64,000 nt of DNA from CBDCYS01 sp965226245 (GCA_965226245.1 CBDDCL010000015.1:4278001-4342000), one strand, 5' to 3'; positions 8,476-17,897 are shown, numbered from the stretch's first letter. Made by a program: numbers and translations. The notes: generated from the sequence alone by a model not told the origin.

Positions 8476-11400
8476 ATGTTGACCCATGCACGAATTGCGT
8501 CTTGGAACATCGTACTTCTTTCCGTAATCTCGGTGGCGGGCGCTCTAAGCGGCTGCAAACAAGCGGGCCCGCCCTACAGTGCAACGGAAGCGCTGAAAAC
8601 CTTCCAGCTGGAGCCGGGGTTTCAGATGGATTTGTTCGCCCATGAGCCCGATCTGGCCGATCCCGTCGCTATGGAAATTGACGAGTACGGCCGTATCTAC
8701 GTTGTGGAAAGCCCCGGCTATCCCCTCGAAACCGGACGGGCCTTGGGCCGGGTTAAGCTGCTTGAGGACACCAACGGAGATGGCCTTCCTGACCGCACGA
8801 GCCTGTTCGCCGACGAGCTAAAGATGCCGACCGGAGTGATGCGCTGGAAGGAAGGCATTCTGGTGACGGACGCCCCCAACGTTTGGTACATGGAGGATAC
8901 CGACCAAGACGGCAAGGCTGATGTGAAGCGAGTCGTTTTGGAAGGTTTTGCTTTCACCAACCCGCAACATACCGTCAACACCCCAACCTACGGGCTGGAC
9001 AATTGGGTTTACCTGGCGCATGAAAGACCAACAGAGGCCAAGGTGTTCGTGGACGAGTTCGGCGACCGCGGGACCCCCATCCAGTTTCCCGATCGAAATG
9101 ACATCTCTCCCTTAGACCCTCAGGGGCGAAACCTTCGTTTTCGTCCCGACACCCATGAACTAGAAGTCCTTTCCGGCACGTCGCAATATGGTCAGACCTT
9201 TGATGAGTGGGGCCGTCATTTTGGAGTCAACAATCCCAACACAGGCCGCCATGAAGTCATCGCCGCCCGATATTTGGAACGCAACCCCGATTTATTGCTT
9301 TCGTCGGTCATGAAGGATCTGTCCCAGGACAGGCACGTTTCCTTTATTACCGAGCGTCCCGAATCCCCCCGCACCGAGGCAGGCTTACAGAACTTCGGTC
9401 GCATCACCTCGGCCTGCAGCATCACCTTCTACATGGGAGGCGCGTTTCCCGGCAAGTATCGAAACATAGCCTTTATCGCCGAGCCCGCGCAAAATGCGGT
9501 GCTGGCTCACAGGTGGTCTCCGGCGGGCGCGTCTTTCGCGGCGGAGCGCCTGCGCCCGGACACGGAGTTTTTGGCTTCCAAGGATGGCTGGTCCCGGCCG
9601 GTAAACTTTTACATTGGTCCCAACGGTGCACTTTACGTGATTGACTATTATCGGCGTGTCATCGAGCACCCGGAATGGACTTCCCGTGAGGTTTACGAAT
9701 CCGAGGCCATCTATCACGGTAATGATAAGGGCCGAATCTACCGCATTGTGCCAGCGAATAATCCGCCGCCGTTGCCCCGCAACATCAGCTTGGGTGATGC
9801 GTCTGACGAGGAGCTGGTGAGCCAGCTTGGCAATCCAAACATTTGGTGGCGGCGAACCGCGCAGCGTTTGCTGGTCGACCGCGGCAACAAAAGCGCGGTT
9901 GACCCGCTGGTTGCGTTTTTTGAAGAGACTGAATCGCCGCTGGGGAAGCTGCACGCTCTGTGGACGCTCGAGGGCCTTGGGGAACTGGGCCCGGCGCTTA
10001 TCGAGAAGGCCTTGGACGCCCCGGAAGCGGGTTTAAGGGAAAACGCTATTCGCCTGGCCGAGCCGCGTCTGTCAAGCTCTCCGGCCTTGACCAAGAAACT
10101 GCTCGAGATGCTGGAGGACCCGGACCCGAGGGTCCGCTTCCAGCTTCTCTGCACCCTGGGATATATCGATTCCGCCGCCGCCGCCGCCGCGCGGGACAAG
10201 CTGCTAGCAGCCGATATTGAGGACCGCTGGATGCAGGTGGCGGCGCTCAGCTCCTCGTCCGGCGACGCCCCGCGGATGTTCCGGATGGCGGTTGCGGAGC
10301 TGGCGTCTTCGCCGACCGAAGGCCGGGCGAGTTTCTTTCGCCAGGTCAGCTCGGTGATTGCGGCCCGCGGCAGCGGGGAGATTCGGCAAGTGCTGCGAAC
10401 CGTCGCGGCCCCCTCCGATGCGGGCTCCGCTTGGTGGCGCGCCGCGAGTCTGGAGGGTCTTGCTGAAGGATTCCGGGGGAGAAATACTGATCCGAGTATA
10501 TTGACGGCCCAACAACACGGTCAGCTCCTGAAGTTGTTTGAAAGTCCGGCAGGGTCTGTCCGGCGCGCCTCGCTAGGGCTCCTGGAAGCAATAGGGCTGC
10601 CGCGGAGTCCGGCTGTAGCGAGTGCCGTAAAGCGGGCGGCCACAGTTGCAGAGAGTAGCGAGGCGGACGCGGATCACAGAGTAGATTCCATTGGTCTTCT
10701 AACGCTTGCCGGTCCCGCTGCCCATGAATCGATGCTGAAGAAACTTGTTGACCCTCACGAGCCGCAAGAAGTCCAGGTTGCCGCTGTGCATGCAATAGGT
10801 CAACTCGAGGATGAAGACGTGGGCGTCTTCTTGCTGAAAAACTGGCGAGCCATGACTTCGCCGGTCAGAACGGAGGCGGTGGAAGCTTTGTTTGGCGAGG
10901 CGCCTCGGGTTCGCTTACTTCTCGATGCGGTCAGGAACGGCGAAGTTCAATCCTGGACGATTAGCGCCAGCCAGAAGTACCGGCTCCTGACGCACCCGGA
11001 TGAGTCCATTCGCGCCGACGCCGAGAAACTGCTGAGGGCGTCGCCGGACGAACGCGAGCAGGTCGTCCAACGCTACGAGCCGGCGATTGCAATGGATGGC
11101 GACGTTGAACGGGGCCGTCAGGTGTTCGAGGAAGTGTGCGCCAAATGTCACACCTTCAACGGTGTCGGTAAAGAGGTCGGGCCCGACTTAGGGGAAGTCC
11201 GGAACCGTCCGCCGGAGTTATTGCTGGCGGACATCCTGATGCCCAACAAATCGATCGCCCAGCAATACGAATCCTACGTTATCGAACTGGCGTCGGGGGA
11301 AACCGTTGACGGAGTCATGGGCCCGCAGACGCCGACAACAATCACGATCCGCCAAGAAGAAGGCAAAGAGCACTTGATAAGACGCAGTGACATCAAGAGC

Positions 11401-11508
11401 TTATACGTGGCCGAGCTTTCGGCCATGCCCGAGGATGTCGAGGAACAGGTTGACATTCAACAAATGACCGACCTGTTGACGTTTATCAAAACAGGTGGCT
11501 CGTTCTGA
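8476..11508 (+). CDS. Membrane-bound dehydrogenase-type lipoprotein: beta-propeller, HEAT repeats and C-terminal cytochrome c domain
   Basis: This is a 1010-aa protein with GGAGG four bases before ATG 8476. The N-terminus is a lipoprotein signal ending in ALSGC, so it is probably anchored to a membrane facing the periplasm. Residues about 45-420 form a PVC/Pirellula-type dehydrogenase propeller (FAHEPDLADPVAMEIDEYGRIYVVES, DTNGDGLPDRTSLF, GLDNWVYLAHE). Residues about 440-860 are HEAT-like alpha repeats (LGKLHALWTLEGLGELGPALIEKAL, EVQVAAVHAIGQLED). The C-terminal part holds a single heme site CAKCH (Cys888, Cys891, His892), then VGKEVGPDLGEV and the IMPNKSIAQQYESYVIELASGETVDGV domain usual in this family. 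It should move electrons during oxidation of a sugar or alcohol, but the substrate is not known. It stands alone between the CRTAC1 fragment and an acyltransferase remnant. Confidence 0.88.
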   Translation: MLTHARIASWNIVLLSVISVAGALSGCKQAGPPYSATEALKTFQLEPGFQMDLFAHEPDLADPVAMEIDEYGRIYVVESPGYPLETGRALGRVKLLEDTNGDGLPDRTSLFADELKMPTGVMRWKEGILVTDAPNVWYMEDTDQDGKADVKRVVLEGFAFTNPQHTVNTPTYGLDNWVYLAHERPTEAKVFVDEFGDRGTPIQFPDRNDISPLDPQGRNLRFRPDTHELEVLSGTSQYGQTFDEWGRHFGVNNPNTGRHEVIAARYLERNPDLLLSSVMKDLSQDRHVSFITERPESPRTEAGLQNFGRITSACSITFYMGGAFPGKYRNIAFIAEPAQNAVLAHRWSPAGASFAAERLRPDTEFLASKDGWSRPVNFYIGPNGALYVIDYYRRVIEHPEWTSREVYESEAIYHGNDKGRIYRIVPANNPPPLPRNISLGDASDEELVSQLGNPNIWWRRTAQRLLVDRGNKSAVDPLVAFFEETESPLGKLHALWTLEGLGELGPALIEKALDAPEAGLRENAIRLAEPRLSSSPALTKKLLEMLEDPDPRVRFQLLCTLGYIDSAAAAAARDKLLAADIEDRWMQVAALSSSSGDAPRMFRMAVAELASSPTEGRASFFRQVSSVIAARGSGEIRQVLRTVAAPSDAGSAWWRAASLEGLAEGFRGRNTDPSILTAQQHGQLLKLFESPAGSVRRASLGLLEAIGLPRSPAVASAVKRAATVAESSEADADHRVDSIGLLTLAGPAAHESMLKKLVDPHEPQEVQVAAVHAIGQLEDEDVGVFLLKNWRAMTSPVRTEAVEALFGEAPRVRLLLDAVRNGEVQSWTISASQKYRLLTHPDESIRADAEKLLRASPDEREQVVQRYEPAIAMDGDVERGRQVFEEVCAKCHTFNGVGKEVGPDLGEVRNRPPELLLADILMPNKSIAQQYESYVIELASGETVDGVMGPQTPTTITIRQEEGKEHLIRRSDIKSLYVAELSAMPEDVEEQVDIQQMTDLLTFIKTGGSF

Positions 11509-11578
11509 TACGTCTCCGTTCGGCTGTTGACTGGGATATCCAATCGACTCTGGCGAGAAACCATCCGCCGGGCCAGTG

Positions 11579-11749
11579 ACTCGGCCCCAGCGGATCGCCT
11601 CGCTCGACCTGCTCCGCGGCTTCGCGGTGTTTCGGACCATTCGAATGGCTTTGGCGCTCGCTCACGTATGGGAAGTTGCAACCGATCCGTACACCGGTTT
11701 AGCGGGCCGCCCCTATGGGCAGCCTGGGGCATTTGTAGAGATAAGCTGA
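11579..11749 (+). pseudogene. Short N-terminal remnant resembling an OpgC/acyltransferase-3-type membrane protein
   Basis: A 56-codon open stretch reads TRPQRIASLDLLRGFAVF then FRTIRMALALAHVWE and DPYTGLAGRPYGQPGAF before a TGA at 11747. The RxxSLDLLRGFAV start is the usual opening of OpgC, DUF1624 and acyltransferase-3 membrane proteins. There is no convincing start codon or downstream continuation. It is interpreted as a decayed fragment. The rest of 11509-11847 shows no gene. Confidence 0.45.
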
Positions 11750-12408
11750 TCCCAAGCAACAGTCGAACGAAGTCACGGGAAGTCTTTCACCTGGTCGGCT
11801 GTTTTGGTTTAGAGTGACCGGGGCCAAAGCAATCTTGAGGGAGACTCATGAAAGCGATTGTGTACACAAAATACGGACCACCGGATACTCTTCAGCTCAA
11901 AGAAGTAGAAAAACCCGCTCCCCGGAACAATGAAGTACTCATAAGAGTATATGCGGCAACAGTTACGTCAGAGGACTGCACCTTTCGAAAGGGTGACCCG
12001 TTTATTGCAAGATTCGCCACTGGTCTCACAAGACCAAAGATAACTACACTAGGGTCTAACTTAGCCGGAGAAATTGAAGCAGTTGGCAAAGATGTAAAGC
12101 AATTTAAAGAAGGTGACCAGGTTTTTGCAGCTAGCGATGCCGCTCTTGGCGCTCACGCCGAGTACATATGTCTGCCTGAAGAAGGGGCGCTGGCATTGAA
12201 ACCGGCCAATATGACCTCTGGTGAAGCCGCCAGCGTCTGTGGTGGGGGATTAACATCACTGCCTTTCCTAAGAGATACAGGAAAGATTCAGCGCGGACAA
12301 AAAGTCCTTATCAATGGCGCCTCCGGATCGGTAGGCACTTCTGCCGTACAGCTGGCCAAGTACTTCGGGGCGGAAGTCACCGGGGTGTGCAGTACCGGGA
12401 ATTTGGAA

Positions 12409-13435
12409 ATGGGGTATTTAGTTGACTCCAGTAGCCACAATATGTTGTGGTTGGGGGCATGAAGGAGGACTACCCCCGAAACCTCGTCGAGTTGGAAGCT
12501 CGATTCTCGACCGAGGAGGCGTGCCGGGAGTACCTGCTGAAGCTGCGCTGGCCGGAGGGGTTCGTGTGCCCGCGCTGTGGGATCCAGTCCTCATGGGCCA
12601 GCAAACGCAATCTGCTGCTCTGCGCCGACTGCGGTTACCAGGCCTCGGTGACGGCGGGCACGATTTTCCAGGACACCCGCAAGCCCTTGACGTTGTGGTT
12701 CCGGGCGGCTTGGTGGGTGACAACGCAAAAAGGCGGGGCCAGCGCGCTGGAGTTGCAGCGGGTCTTGGGTTTGGGTAGCTATGTAACCGCCTGGACCTGG
12801 CTGCACAAGTTCCGCCGCGCCATGGTGCGCCCCGGTCGCAATCGGCTGGTCGGCCGGGTGGAGGTGGACGAAACGTATGTGGGCGGAGTCGAAGAGGGCG
12901 TCCGAGGTCGCGAAATGGTTGGCAAAGCGTTAGTTGCGGTTGCTGCCGAGGAGGATGGGCGCGGTATGGGTCGCATCCGGCTCCGTCGGATCGCGGATGC
13001 CTCAGCGGCGAGCTTGGAAGCCTTTGTCGAAGAAGCTATCCAACCTGGCAGCCTCGTGCACACCGACGGCTGGGAAGGCTATGCGGGATTGGAGAACAAA
13101 GGATACCGCCATGAAGTCACCGTGCTGCGCGGGAAGCGGCAATCGGCGAGTAAGCTGCTGCCGAGAGTCCATCGTGTCGCCTCTCTGCTAAAGCGCTGGC
13201 TGTTGGGGACCCACCAGGGGGCTGTCAGTCACGAGTATTTGGACTACTACCTGGACGAGTTCACGTTCCGCTTCAACCGGCGGACCTCACGGTCGCGCGG
13301 CAAACTTTTCTATCGCCTCCTCCAGCAGGCGGTCGCCGCCGACCCTGCTCCCTATAAGACAATGGTCGAGGCCACCAGGGCCGGCACCCCCACCCCCAAG
13401 ATGTAGTGGCTACTGGAGTCAACTAAATACCCCAT
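12409..13435 (+). mobile_element. IS1595-family insertion sequence, copy 2 (complete, 1027 bp)
   Basis: Same length and sequence as the copy at 5574-6600, with perfectly matching terminal inverted repeats. The flanks carry ATTTGGAA at 12401-12408 and again at 13437-13444, with one extra T (13436) before the right copy. It is inserted in the same direction as the dehydrogenase gene it breaks. The two copies have different target duplications, so they came from independent insertions. Confidence 0.95.
12447..13406 (+). CDS. IS1595 family transposase (copy 2)
   Basis: Identical in amino-acid sequence to the transposase at 5612-6571 (zinc ribbon CPRCG/CADCG, DDE signature VDETYVGG and HTDGWEGY, C-terminal EFTFRFNRR). 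GTG 12447 or ATG 12459 may start translation. It lies inside the alcohol dehydrogenase gene, whose upstream frame runs into the left end of the element and stops at 12462. Confidence 0.95.
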   Translation: MVGGMKEDYPRNLVELEARFSTEEACREYLLKLRWPEGFVCPRCGIQSSWASKRNLLLCADCGYQASVTAGTIFQDTRKPLTLWFRAAWWVTTQKGGASALELQRVLGLGSYVTAWTWLHKFRRAMVRPGRNRLVGRVEVDETYVGGVEEGVRGREMVGKALVAVAAEEDGRGMGRIRLRRIADASAASLEAFVEEAIQPGSLVHTDGWEGYAGLENKGYRHEVTVLRGKRQSASKLLPRVHRVASLLKRWLLGTHQGAVSHEYLDYYLDEFTFRFNRRTSRSRGKLFYRLLQQAVAADPAPYKTMVEATRAGTPTPKM

Positions 13436-13885
13436 TATTTGGAATTGGTGGAGTCTCTGGGAGCCGATAAGGTCATTGACTACCTACAGAGGATTTTACG
13501 AAAACCGGCCAGACCTATGAGATCATTTTTGACGCAGTCGGCAAGAGTTCATTTTCACGCTGTAAAGGTTCGCTAAAGCAAAGAGGGGTCTACCTTTCGA
13601 CTGTCCTCACGGTGGCAATTCTATTTCAAATGTTATGGACTTCAAAGATCGGCTGCAAAAAGGCAATGATTGTGTTCACGGGTTTGAGGCCATCAAGCGA
13701 AAAGACCAAAGACCTAATCTTCCTCAAAGAGCTTGCTGAGGCGGGGAGAATAAAACCAGTCATAGATAGACGCTATCCGTTGGAACAGACTCCCGAGGCT
13801 CATAGCTATGTCGAAAAAGGACACAAAAAGGGGAATGTAGTCATAACTGTGGCAGAACCCCTATAAAGGCGATCGTTTATCACCA

Positions 13886-14356
13886 TCACGGTTGTGGAGA
13901 GATGAGCGAGCTGTCGTGACAGATCAGTTCAAGAAGGTTCCCTTCCGGGTCCTCGAAGAATAGCGCTCGCGCCCTCAGGAAAGCGAATTCCTCGGTGCTT
14001 GGGTTCAAACCGAGTTCGGCGAGGCGTCGCTTCTGAGGCTCGTAGTCGGCGTAATCGATCTCGAAGGCAACGTGGTTCAGTGTCGAACGCCGACGCTCGA
14101 TCTCGCCGAATCGTTCTTGCGCGGGGCCGTGCCGGACGGGATCAATCAGCGCAAGCAATTGCGGGTGTCCGCCCCGGCCAAGGGCAGAGTCGTGATCGCA
14201 GATGGTGAGAAAGACGATTGTTGGATTGGTCTCAGGGAACTGGCTGTGAAGGGGGAAGCCGAGGACGTCCTGGTAGAACTGGCTCATTCGCTCAATATCC
14301 CGCACGTTCAAGACGATCTCCGAGACCCACTGGACGACCGATCGCTGTTGGGTCAT
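13886..14356 (-). CDS. VOC family protein (glyoxalase/bleomycin-resistance/extradiol dioxygenase fold)
   Basis: A 156-aa single-domain protein with two VOC half-repeats. The first is VVQWVSEIVLNVRDIERMSQFYQDVLGFPL and the second has LNHVAFEIDYADYEPQKRRLAELGL, then RALFFEDPEGNLLELICH. The C-terminal FxDPEGNLLEL motif supplies the usual metal-binding Glu, and His residues are present in the NHVAFEI strand, so a metal-dependent lyase, isomerase or dioxygenase role is possible. The substrate cannot be named. It is cytoplasmic by lack of a signal. The gene is divergent from the di-heme cytochrome gene, with about 90 bp between them. The N-terminus begins MTQQRSVVQWVSE; no better start is seen. Confidence 0.88.
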   Translation of the reverse strand: MTQQRSVVQWVSEIVLNVRDIERMSQFYQDVLGFPLHSQFPETNPTIVFLTICDHDSALGRGGHPQLLALIDPVRHGPAQERFGEIERRRSTLNHVAFEIDYADYEPQKRRLAELGLNPSTEEFAFLRARALFFEDPEGNLLELICHDSSLISPQP

Positions 14357-14447
14357 CGGATTCCCTTGTCCGCGAGCGCCAAAGTTGCGGCCACCTTCAA
14401 AGACGATACCTGATAACCTTTGGCTTCATTGTCTCAGGAGATCTCTC

Positions 14448-15908
14448 ATGAAAGCACTGGCAGTGCTGCTCGCGGCAAGCGCATTTCAACCCGAGATTCC
14501 GAAGACTTGGACCGACGCTGCCGTCGCGGCGCTCGAACTGCCGCTCGCGAACCCCGAGTACTCTCCCGTCCACATTTCCGAGCAGACCTATTATCGAATT
14601 TCCGAGCGCACAATCTACAAAAGCTACCCGGTCTACCATCCGAGCCACGAGCCTGCCAGCTACCTCGAGTGGCTGAAACGGCAGGAACCCGAGATTGCCT
14701 TCGACGCCTCGAAGCTGAAAACGCGCGAGGACTGGGTCAAAGCGGGCGAAGTCGTCTTCAACGCGCCAACCTCCCACAACCCCGTTTTCTTCGGCGCCGC
14801 CAGTCTTCGTGATCCCTCGTTTTACGACGCGACTGGCATGCCCGTCGCAAAGGACGGCACCATCCCATTCGCGGGCTGGGTGATCCGCGAAAAAGGCAAG
14901 GTCGAGTTAGGTTCGATGGGCTGCAATACGTGCCACACGCGCGTCATGACAGACGGCACGGTCATTCCCGGAGCGCAGGGCAACAATCCGGGTGACCGAG
15001 AGGGAGCCTGGATGCTCCGCCGCGCCGCGCAAGCCGGCGACCCGGCCAAAGTGCTTGAACGGATCCGCCGTTTCGCTCGCCAGTTTGAAATGCCGTGGTT
15101 GCCAGATGATCCCAACCAGCGGGCGCGGACAATGTCGCTCGACGAGCTGATCGCCGTCGGCCAGGCGATCCCGCCGGGCGTGACGGCGCGCAGCAATACC
15201 AGCATGTTCGTGCCGCCCCAGATTCCCGACTTGATCGGAGTCAAGGAGCGCCGCTATCTCGACCACACCGGCCTAGTACGTCACGAAAGCATCGCCGATC
15301 TAATGCGCTATTCGTCGCTCGTGCAGGACATGGTCGGGCTCGATCGCTACGGCAGCTCTCAGCCGCCACCGCCCGTAGCTGGCCACCGCAGGCGCTACAG
15401 CGACGAACAGTTGTACGCGCTGGCGCAATACCTTTATTCGCTCCGCCCGCCGCCGAACCCAAACCGGTTCGACGCTCTCGCAGCGCGAGGGAAGGAGATT
15501 TTCGAGCGCGAGCGTTGCGCCAGGTGCCACACGCCACCCCTCTACACAAACAACCAGCTGGTCCCGGTGGACGGCTTCGAGCCTCCGGCGGCCCACAAGC
15601 AGCGGTTTGATGTTTTGGAAGAGCGCGTTGGCGCCGACCCGCGTTATGCCCTCGAAACCCACAAGGGCACGGGGTACTACAAGGTCCCGTCGCTGAAAGG
15701 AGTCTGGTATCGGGGGCCGTTTGAACACAACGGCTCGGTCGCCACCCTGGAAGATTGGTTTGATTCTGCTCGACTTCGTGACGACTACGTGCCCACCGGT
15801 TTCAAAGGATACGGCGTGAAGACACGCGCCGTGAAGGGCCATGAGTTCGGGCTGAGGCTAGAAGCCGATGAAAAGACAGCACTGATCGTGTTCCTAAGAA
15901 CCCTTTGA
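14448..15908 (+). CDS. Di-heme cytochrome c protein, probably periplasmic
   Basis: Start chosen at ATG 14448, seven bases after AGGAG; the frame is open further upstream but without a ribosome site. The product is 486 aa. The N-terminus (MKALAVLLAASAFQ) is a short signal-like segment. Two CxxCH heme sites are visible: CNTCH beginning at Cys159 and CARCH beginning at Cys357. The second is followed by the segment ALETHKGTGYYKVPSLKGVWYRGPFEHNGSVATLEDWF, which is the C-terminal part of di-heme cytochrome c peroxidase/MauG-like and thiol-oxidase-like proteins (KVPSLRGV...PFFHDGSVATLEDV). It probably transfers electrons in the periplasm; peroxidase activity is not assured. It is transcribed divergently from the VOC gene. 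Confidence 0.85.
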   Translation: MKALAVLLAASAFQPEIPKTWTDAAVAALELPLANPEYSPVHISEQTYYRISERTIYKSYPVYHPSHEPASYLEWLKRQEPEIAFDASKLKTREDWVKAGEVVFNAPTSHNPVFFGAASLRDPSFYDATGMPVAKDGTIPFAGWVIREKGKVELGSMGCNTCHTRVMTDGTVIPGAQGNNPGDREGAWMLRRAAQAGDPAKVLERIRRFARQFEMPWLPDDPNQRARTMSLDELIAVGQAIPPGVTARSNTSMFVPPQIPDLIGVKERRYLDHTGLVRHESIADLMRYSSLVQDMVGLDRYGSSQPPPPVAGHRRRYSDEQLYALAQYLYSLRPPPNPNRFDALAARGKEIFERERCARCHTPPLYTNNQLVPVDGFEPPAAHKQRFDVLEERVGADPRYALETHKGTGYYKVPSLKGVWYRGPFEHNGSVATLEDWFDSARLRDDYVPTGFKGYGVKTRAVKGHEFGLRLEADEKTALIVFLRTL

Positions 15909-16278
15909 ACACCAGCATGGAGCCCGTGCCTACATGAACTGTTATCCTCCCAGACAGCTCCTGACTATACCCACGTGATCTGGATGAAGTTTCTGGTTGG
16001 CGACCCTGCTCCGGAGTATTTCACCGCGGTCGTCCCGTCGGTGTCTCGACCCTTTGAATAAATCTCTCTCATGAGGTAAACAGACATTCCGACAGGTGTC
16101 TCGACTGTCGCCTTTCACGCAAAAAATTGCGGCATTCTTTTTCCGTAAGGACGAGAGCTTCGAATCGACGAGACGTTTGCCGTGCGGCGCGCCTTCGGAG
16201 CGGCCTGGCTCGCTGGAGGGCTGGAGGGCGCTGGAGGGCGAGGATCGTTGCGCGGAAGCGGAACTCCGACCTATACTC
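15909..16278. other. Intergenic region, no convincing gene
   Basis: The open frame of the following gene extends up to 16096, but this part (GAPSERPGSLEGWRALEGEDRC) is low-complexity and encodes no recognisable domain. A small imperfect tandem repeat of CTGGAGGG lies at about 16207-16240. A 25-codon ORF at 15985 has no known relatives that I can recall. Confidence 0.4.
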
Positions 16279-17592
16279 ATGGGCGCGAGCACAGCCAAAC
16301 CGAGGCGACGGATGCGAAGAAGAGCCGCCATTCCAGTAATTCTTTCTGCCCCGTGGGCTCCGGCTCAGCAGAGAACCCTTCGGGTGTCCATGATTCCAGT
16401 CACTGGCGAAGGGAGCAAGTACTGGCCGCGCTGGCGCGGTCCTTCGGGGCAGGGGCTGGTCGAGGGCTCCGGGTATGCGGACACCTGGTCGGACAACGAA
16501 AATGTTCTGTGGAAAGCGCACCTGCCCGGCGCGGGAAATTCCTCGCCGGTGGTGTGGGGCAATCGCATCTTCCTTACCACGGCCCACGCGGCGCGGCGTT
16601 CGATCCTGAGTCTAAGCCGCCGCAACGGCGAGTTGATGTGGGAGAGCTTTGCCCCCGACGCAGCTCCGGAACACGCGAGTCGTAAGAACGGTCTTGCTTC
16701 ATCCACGCCGGCCACTGATGGTGAACGAGTGTATGCGTTCCTTGGAAACCAGGGACTGATGGCCGTAGACCTCATCGGCAACGTCGTTTGGACTCGTGAC
16801 GTCGGGCTTATGGGCAACTATCACGGTCCGGCATGCTCACCGCTCCTGTACAAGGAAATGGTGATTTTGTTCCTGGACCAGCGTCGCTCACGGCGCGATG
16901 GAAGGGGGGCGCCGGGGTTCGTTGCGGCCTTCGACCGAAAAAGCGGCGAGACGGTCTGGTGGACCAAACGCCAGGAGACGGTCGGCTGGGGAACGCCTGT
17001 GGCGATCCGCGCCGGCGATCGGGACGAGATCATCGTGCACAGCCAGTACCGCGTGTATAGCTATGATCCCGCGACCGGCAAGGAACTATGGCGTTGCGGC
17101 GGTCCCACGTCTGAGGTGACGCCCACACCTGTGGCTGGACACGGGTTGCTGTTCTGCAGCTCGGGACGCGCCGGCCCCACCCTTGCTATTCGCCCAGGCG
17201 GTTCGGGTGATGTGACTGATACGCACGTTGCCTGGCGCACAACGCGCGGCTCGCCCTTGATTCCCTCGCCTCTCCTTTATGGAGATTATCTGTACATCGT
17301 TAACGACATGGTGAGCATCGCGACGTGCTTCGAAGCGAGAACCGGCAAAACGGTGTGGCAGCAACGGCTTGGTCATGCGATGCGAGAGGGCTTTTCGGCT
17401 TCGCCGGTAGCGGTGGAGGGGAAGATCTTCTTCACGAACGACGCCGGCGAGACGTTTGTTCTGAAAGCCGGTCCGGAGTTCCAACTGCTGCATGTGAACC
17501 GGCTCAACGAGCAGACTCTGGCTTCGCCCGCGCTGGTCGATGGCCACTGGTACATCCGTACAAGTCAGCAGTTGCTGGCCATCGGCATCTAG
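16279..17592 (+). CDS. PQQ-binding-like beta-propeller repeat protein (BamB-like), secreted
   Basis: ATG 16279 or ATG 16312 (MRRRAAIPVILSAPWAPAQQ) gives a signal-peptide-like start; 16279 is listed. About 437 aa. The body is an outer-membrane-assembly-factor-B-like propeller: WPRWRGPSGQGLVEG, the typical opening of planctomycete/acidobacterial PQQ-like proteins, then blades WKAHLPGAGNSSPVVWGNRIFLTTAH, ATDGERVYAFLGNQGLMAVDL, VIWTRD-like strands, ATGKELWRCGG and EARTGKTVWQQRLG, and a final KIFFTNDAGETFVLKAG. PQQ-type repeats in this group usually act as scaffolds rather than true quinoprotein dehydrogenases. It stands alone; the next 470 bp hold a MITE-like element. Confidence 0.88.
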   Translation: MGASTAKPRRRMRRRAAIPVILSAPWAPAQQRTLRVSMIPVTGEGSKYWPRWRGPSGQGLVEGSGYADTWSDNENVLWKAHLPGAGNSSPVVWGNRIFLTTAHAARRSILSLSRRNGELMWESFAPDAAPEHASRKNGLASSTPATDGERVYAFLGNQGLMAVDLIGNVVWTRDVGLMGNYHGPACSPLLYKEMVILFLDQRRSRRDGRGAPGFVAAFDRKSGETVWWTKRQETVGWGTPVAIRAGDRDEIIVHSQYRVYSYDPATGKELWRCGGPTSEVTPTPVAGHGLLFCSSGRAGPTLAIRPGGSGDVTDTHVAWRTTRGSPLIPSPLLYGDYLYIVNDMVSIATCFEARTGKTVWQQRLGHAMREGFSASPVAVEGKIFFTNDAGETFVLKAGPEFQLLHVNRLNEQTLASPALVDGHWYIRTSQQLLAIGI

Positions 17593-17715
17593 CGGGTACG
17601 CAGGTAGCGTCCTCAGAGTCAGCTCCCCGCTGAAAGCGGCAAGACCCTTATCCAATGCTCGACCACCGCCCTCTCTACCTTCCATGGACCTCGTTGCCCT
17701 GGGGCATTGCGACAC
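17593..17715. other. Intergenic segment between the propeller gene and the MITE-like element
   Basis: No gene or strong hairpin recognised. It lies directly upstream of the inverted-repeat element at 17716. Confidence 0.4.
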
Positions 17716-17897
17716 TAGCCCGCATTTCTCACCGCCTGACGGTCGAAGCACGCGATAAGCCCGCCATTACTTCGTTACGCTTGCTCGCCGTGCTCACCGT
17801 ACTGTCAAGTACGCCTCCGCTCGTCAAGCGGCGCGCGCCTCGTACTGACGGGCCTCTCACGCACTTCGCCTCGCCACGCGGTGAGAAAAGCGGGCTA
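17716..17897 (+). repeat. MITE-like element, copy 1 (about 182 bp, terminal inverted repeats)
   Basis: The left end TAGCCCGCATTTCTCACC and right end GGTGAGAAAAGCGGGCTA are inverted repeats with one mismatch. A second copy lies in the opposite orientation at 20643-20827, sharing most of the internal sequence (GAAGCACGCGATAAGCCCGC, TTGCTCGCCGTGCTCACCGT, GGCGCGCGCCTCGTACTGAC). There is no coding capacity, so it would depend on a transposase supplied elsewhere. Confidence 0.85.

Larger units (their letters stand above)
11848..13866 (+). pseudogene. Zinc-independent MDR-type alcohol dehydrogenase/quinone oxidoreductase, disrupted by IS copy 2 and a frameshift
   Basis: The 5' part (ATG 11848, after GAGGGAGACTC) encodes MKAIVYTKYGPPDTLQLKEVEKPAPRN and the usual GroES-like half, then the nucleotide-binding motif QKVLINGASGSVGTSAVQLAKYFGAEVTGVCST. 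At GNLE the gene is cut by the IS1595 element (12409-13435). After it the frame resumes as LVESLGADKVIDY and then slips near 13483-13485: the expected TEDFTKTGQTYEIIFDAVGK is read only in another frame. The remainder (VAILFQMLWTSKIG to the stop at 13866) is intact. So the gene is inactivated twice. Removing the IS and one duplicated ATTTGGAA restores GNLELVESLG across the joint. The base composition is visibly more AT-rich than its neighbours, suggesting horizontal acquisition. Confidence 0.88.

Noticed and set aside
5574..13435. A composite transposon made by the two IS1595 copies
   Set aside because: Each copy has its own different 8-bp target duplication, so the two inserted independently.
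16096..16278. An N-terminal extension of the PQQ-like propeller protein
   Set aside because: Low-complexity sequence without a signal peptide; later ATGs give a signal-like start.
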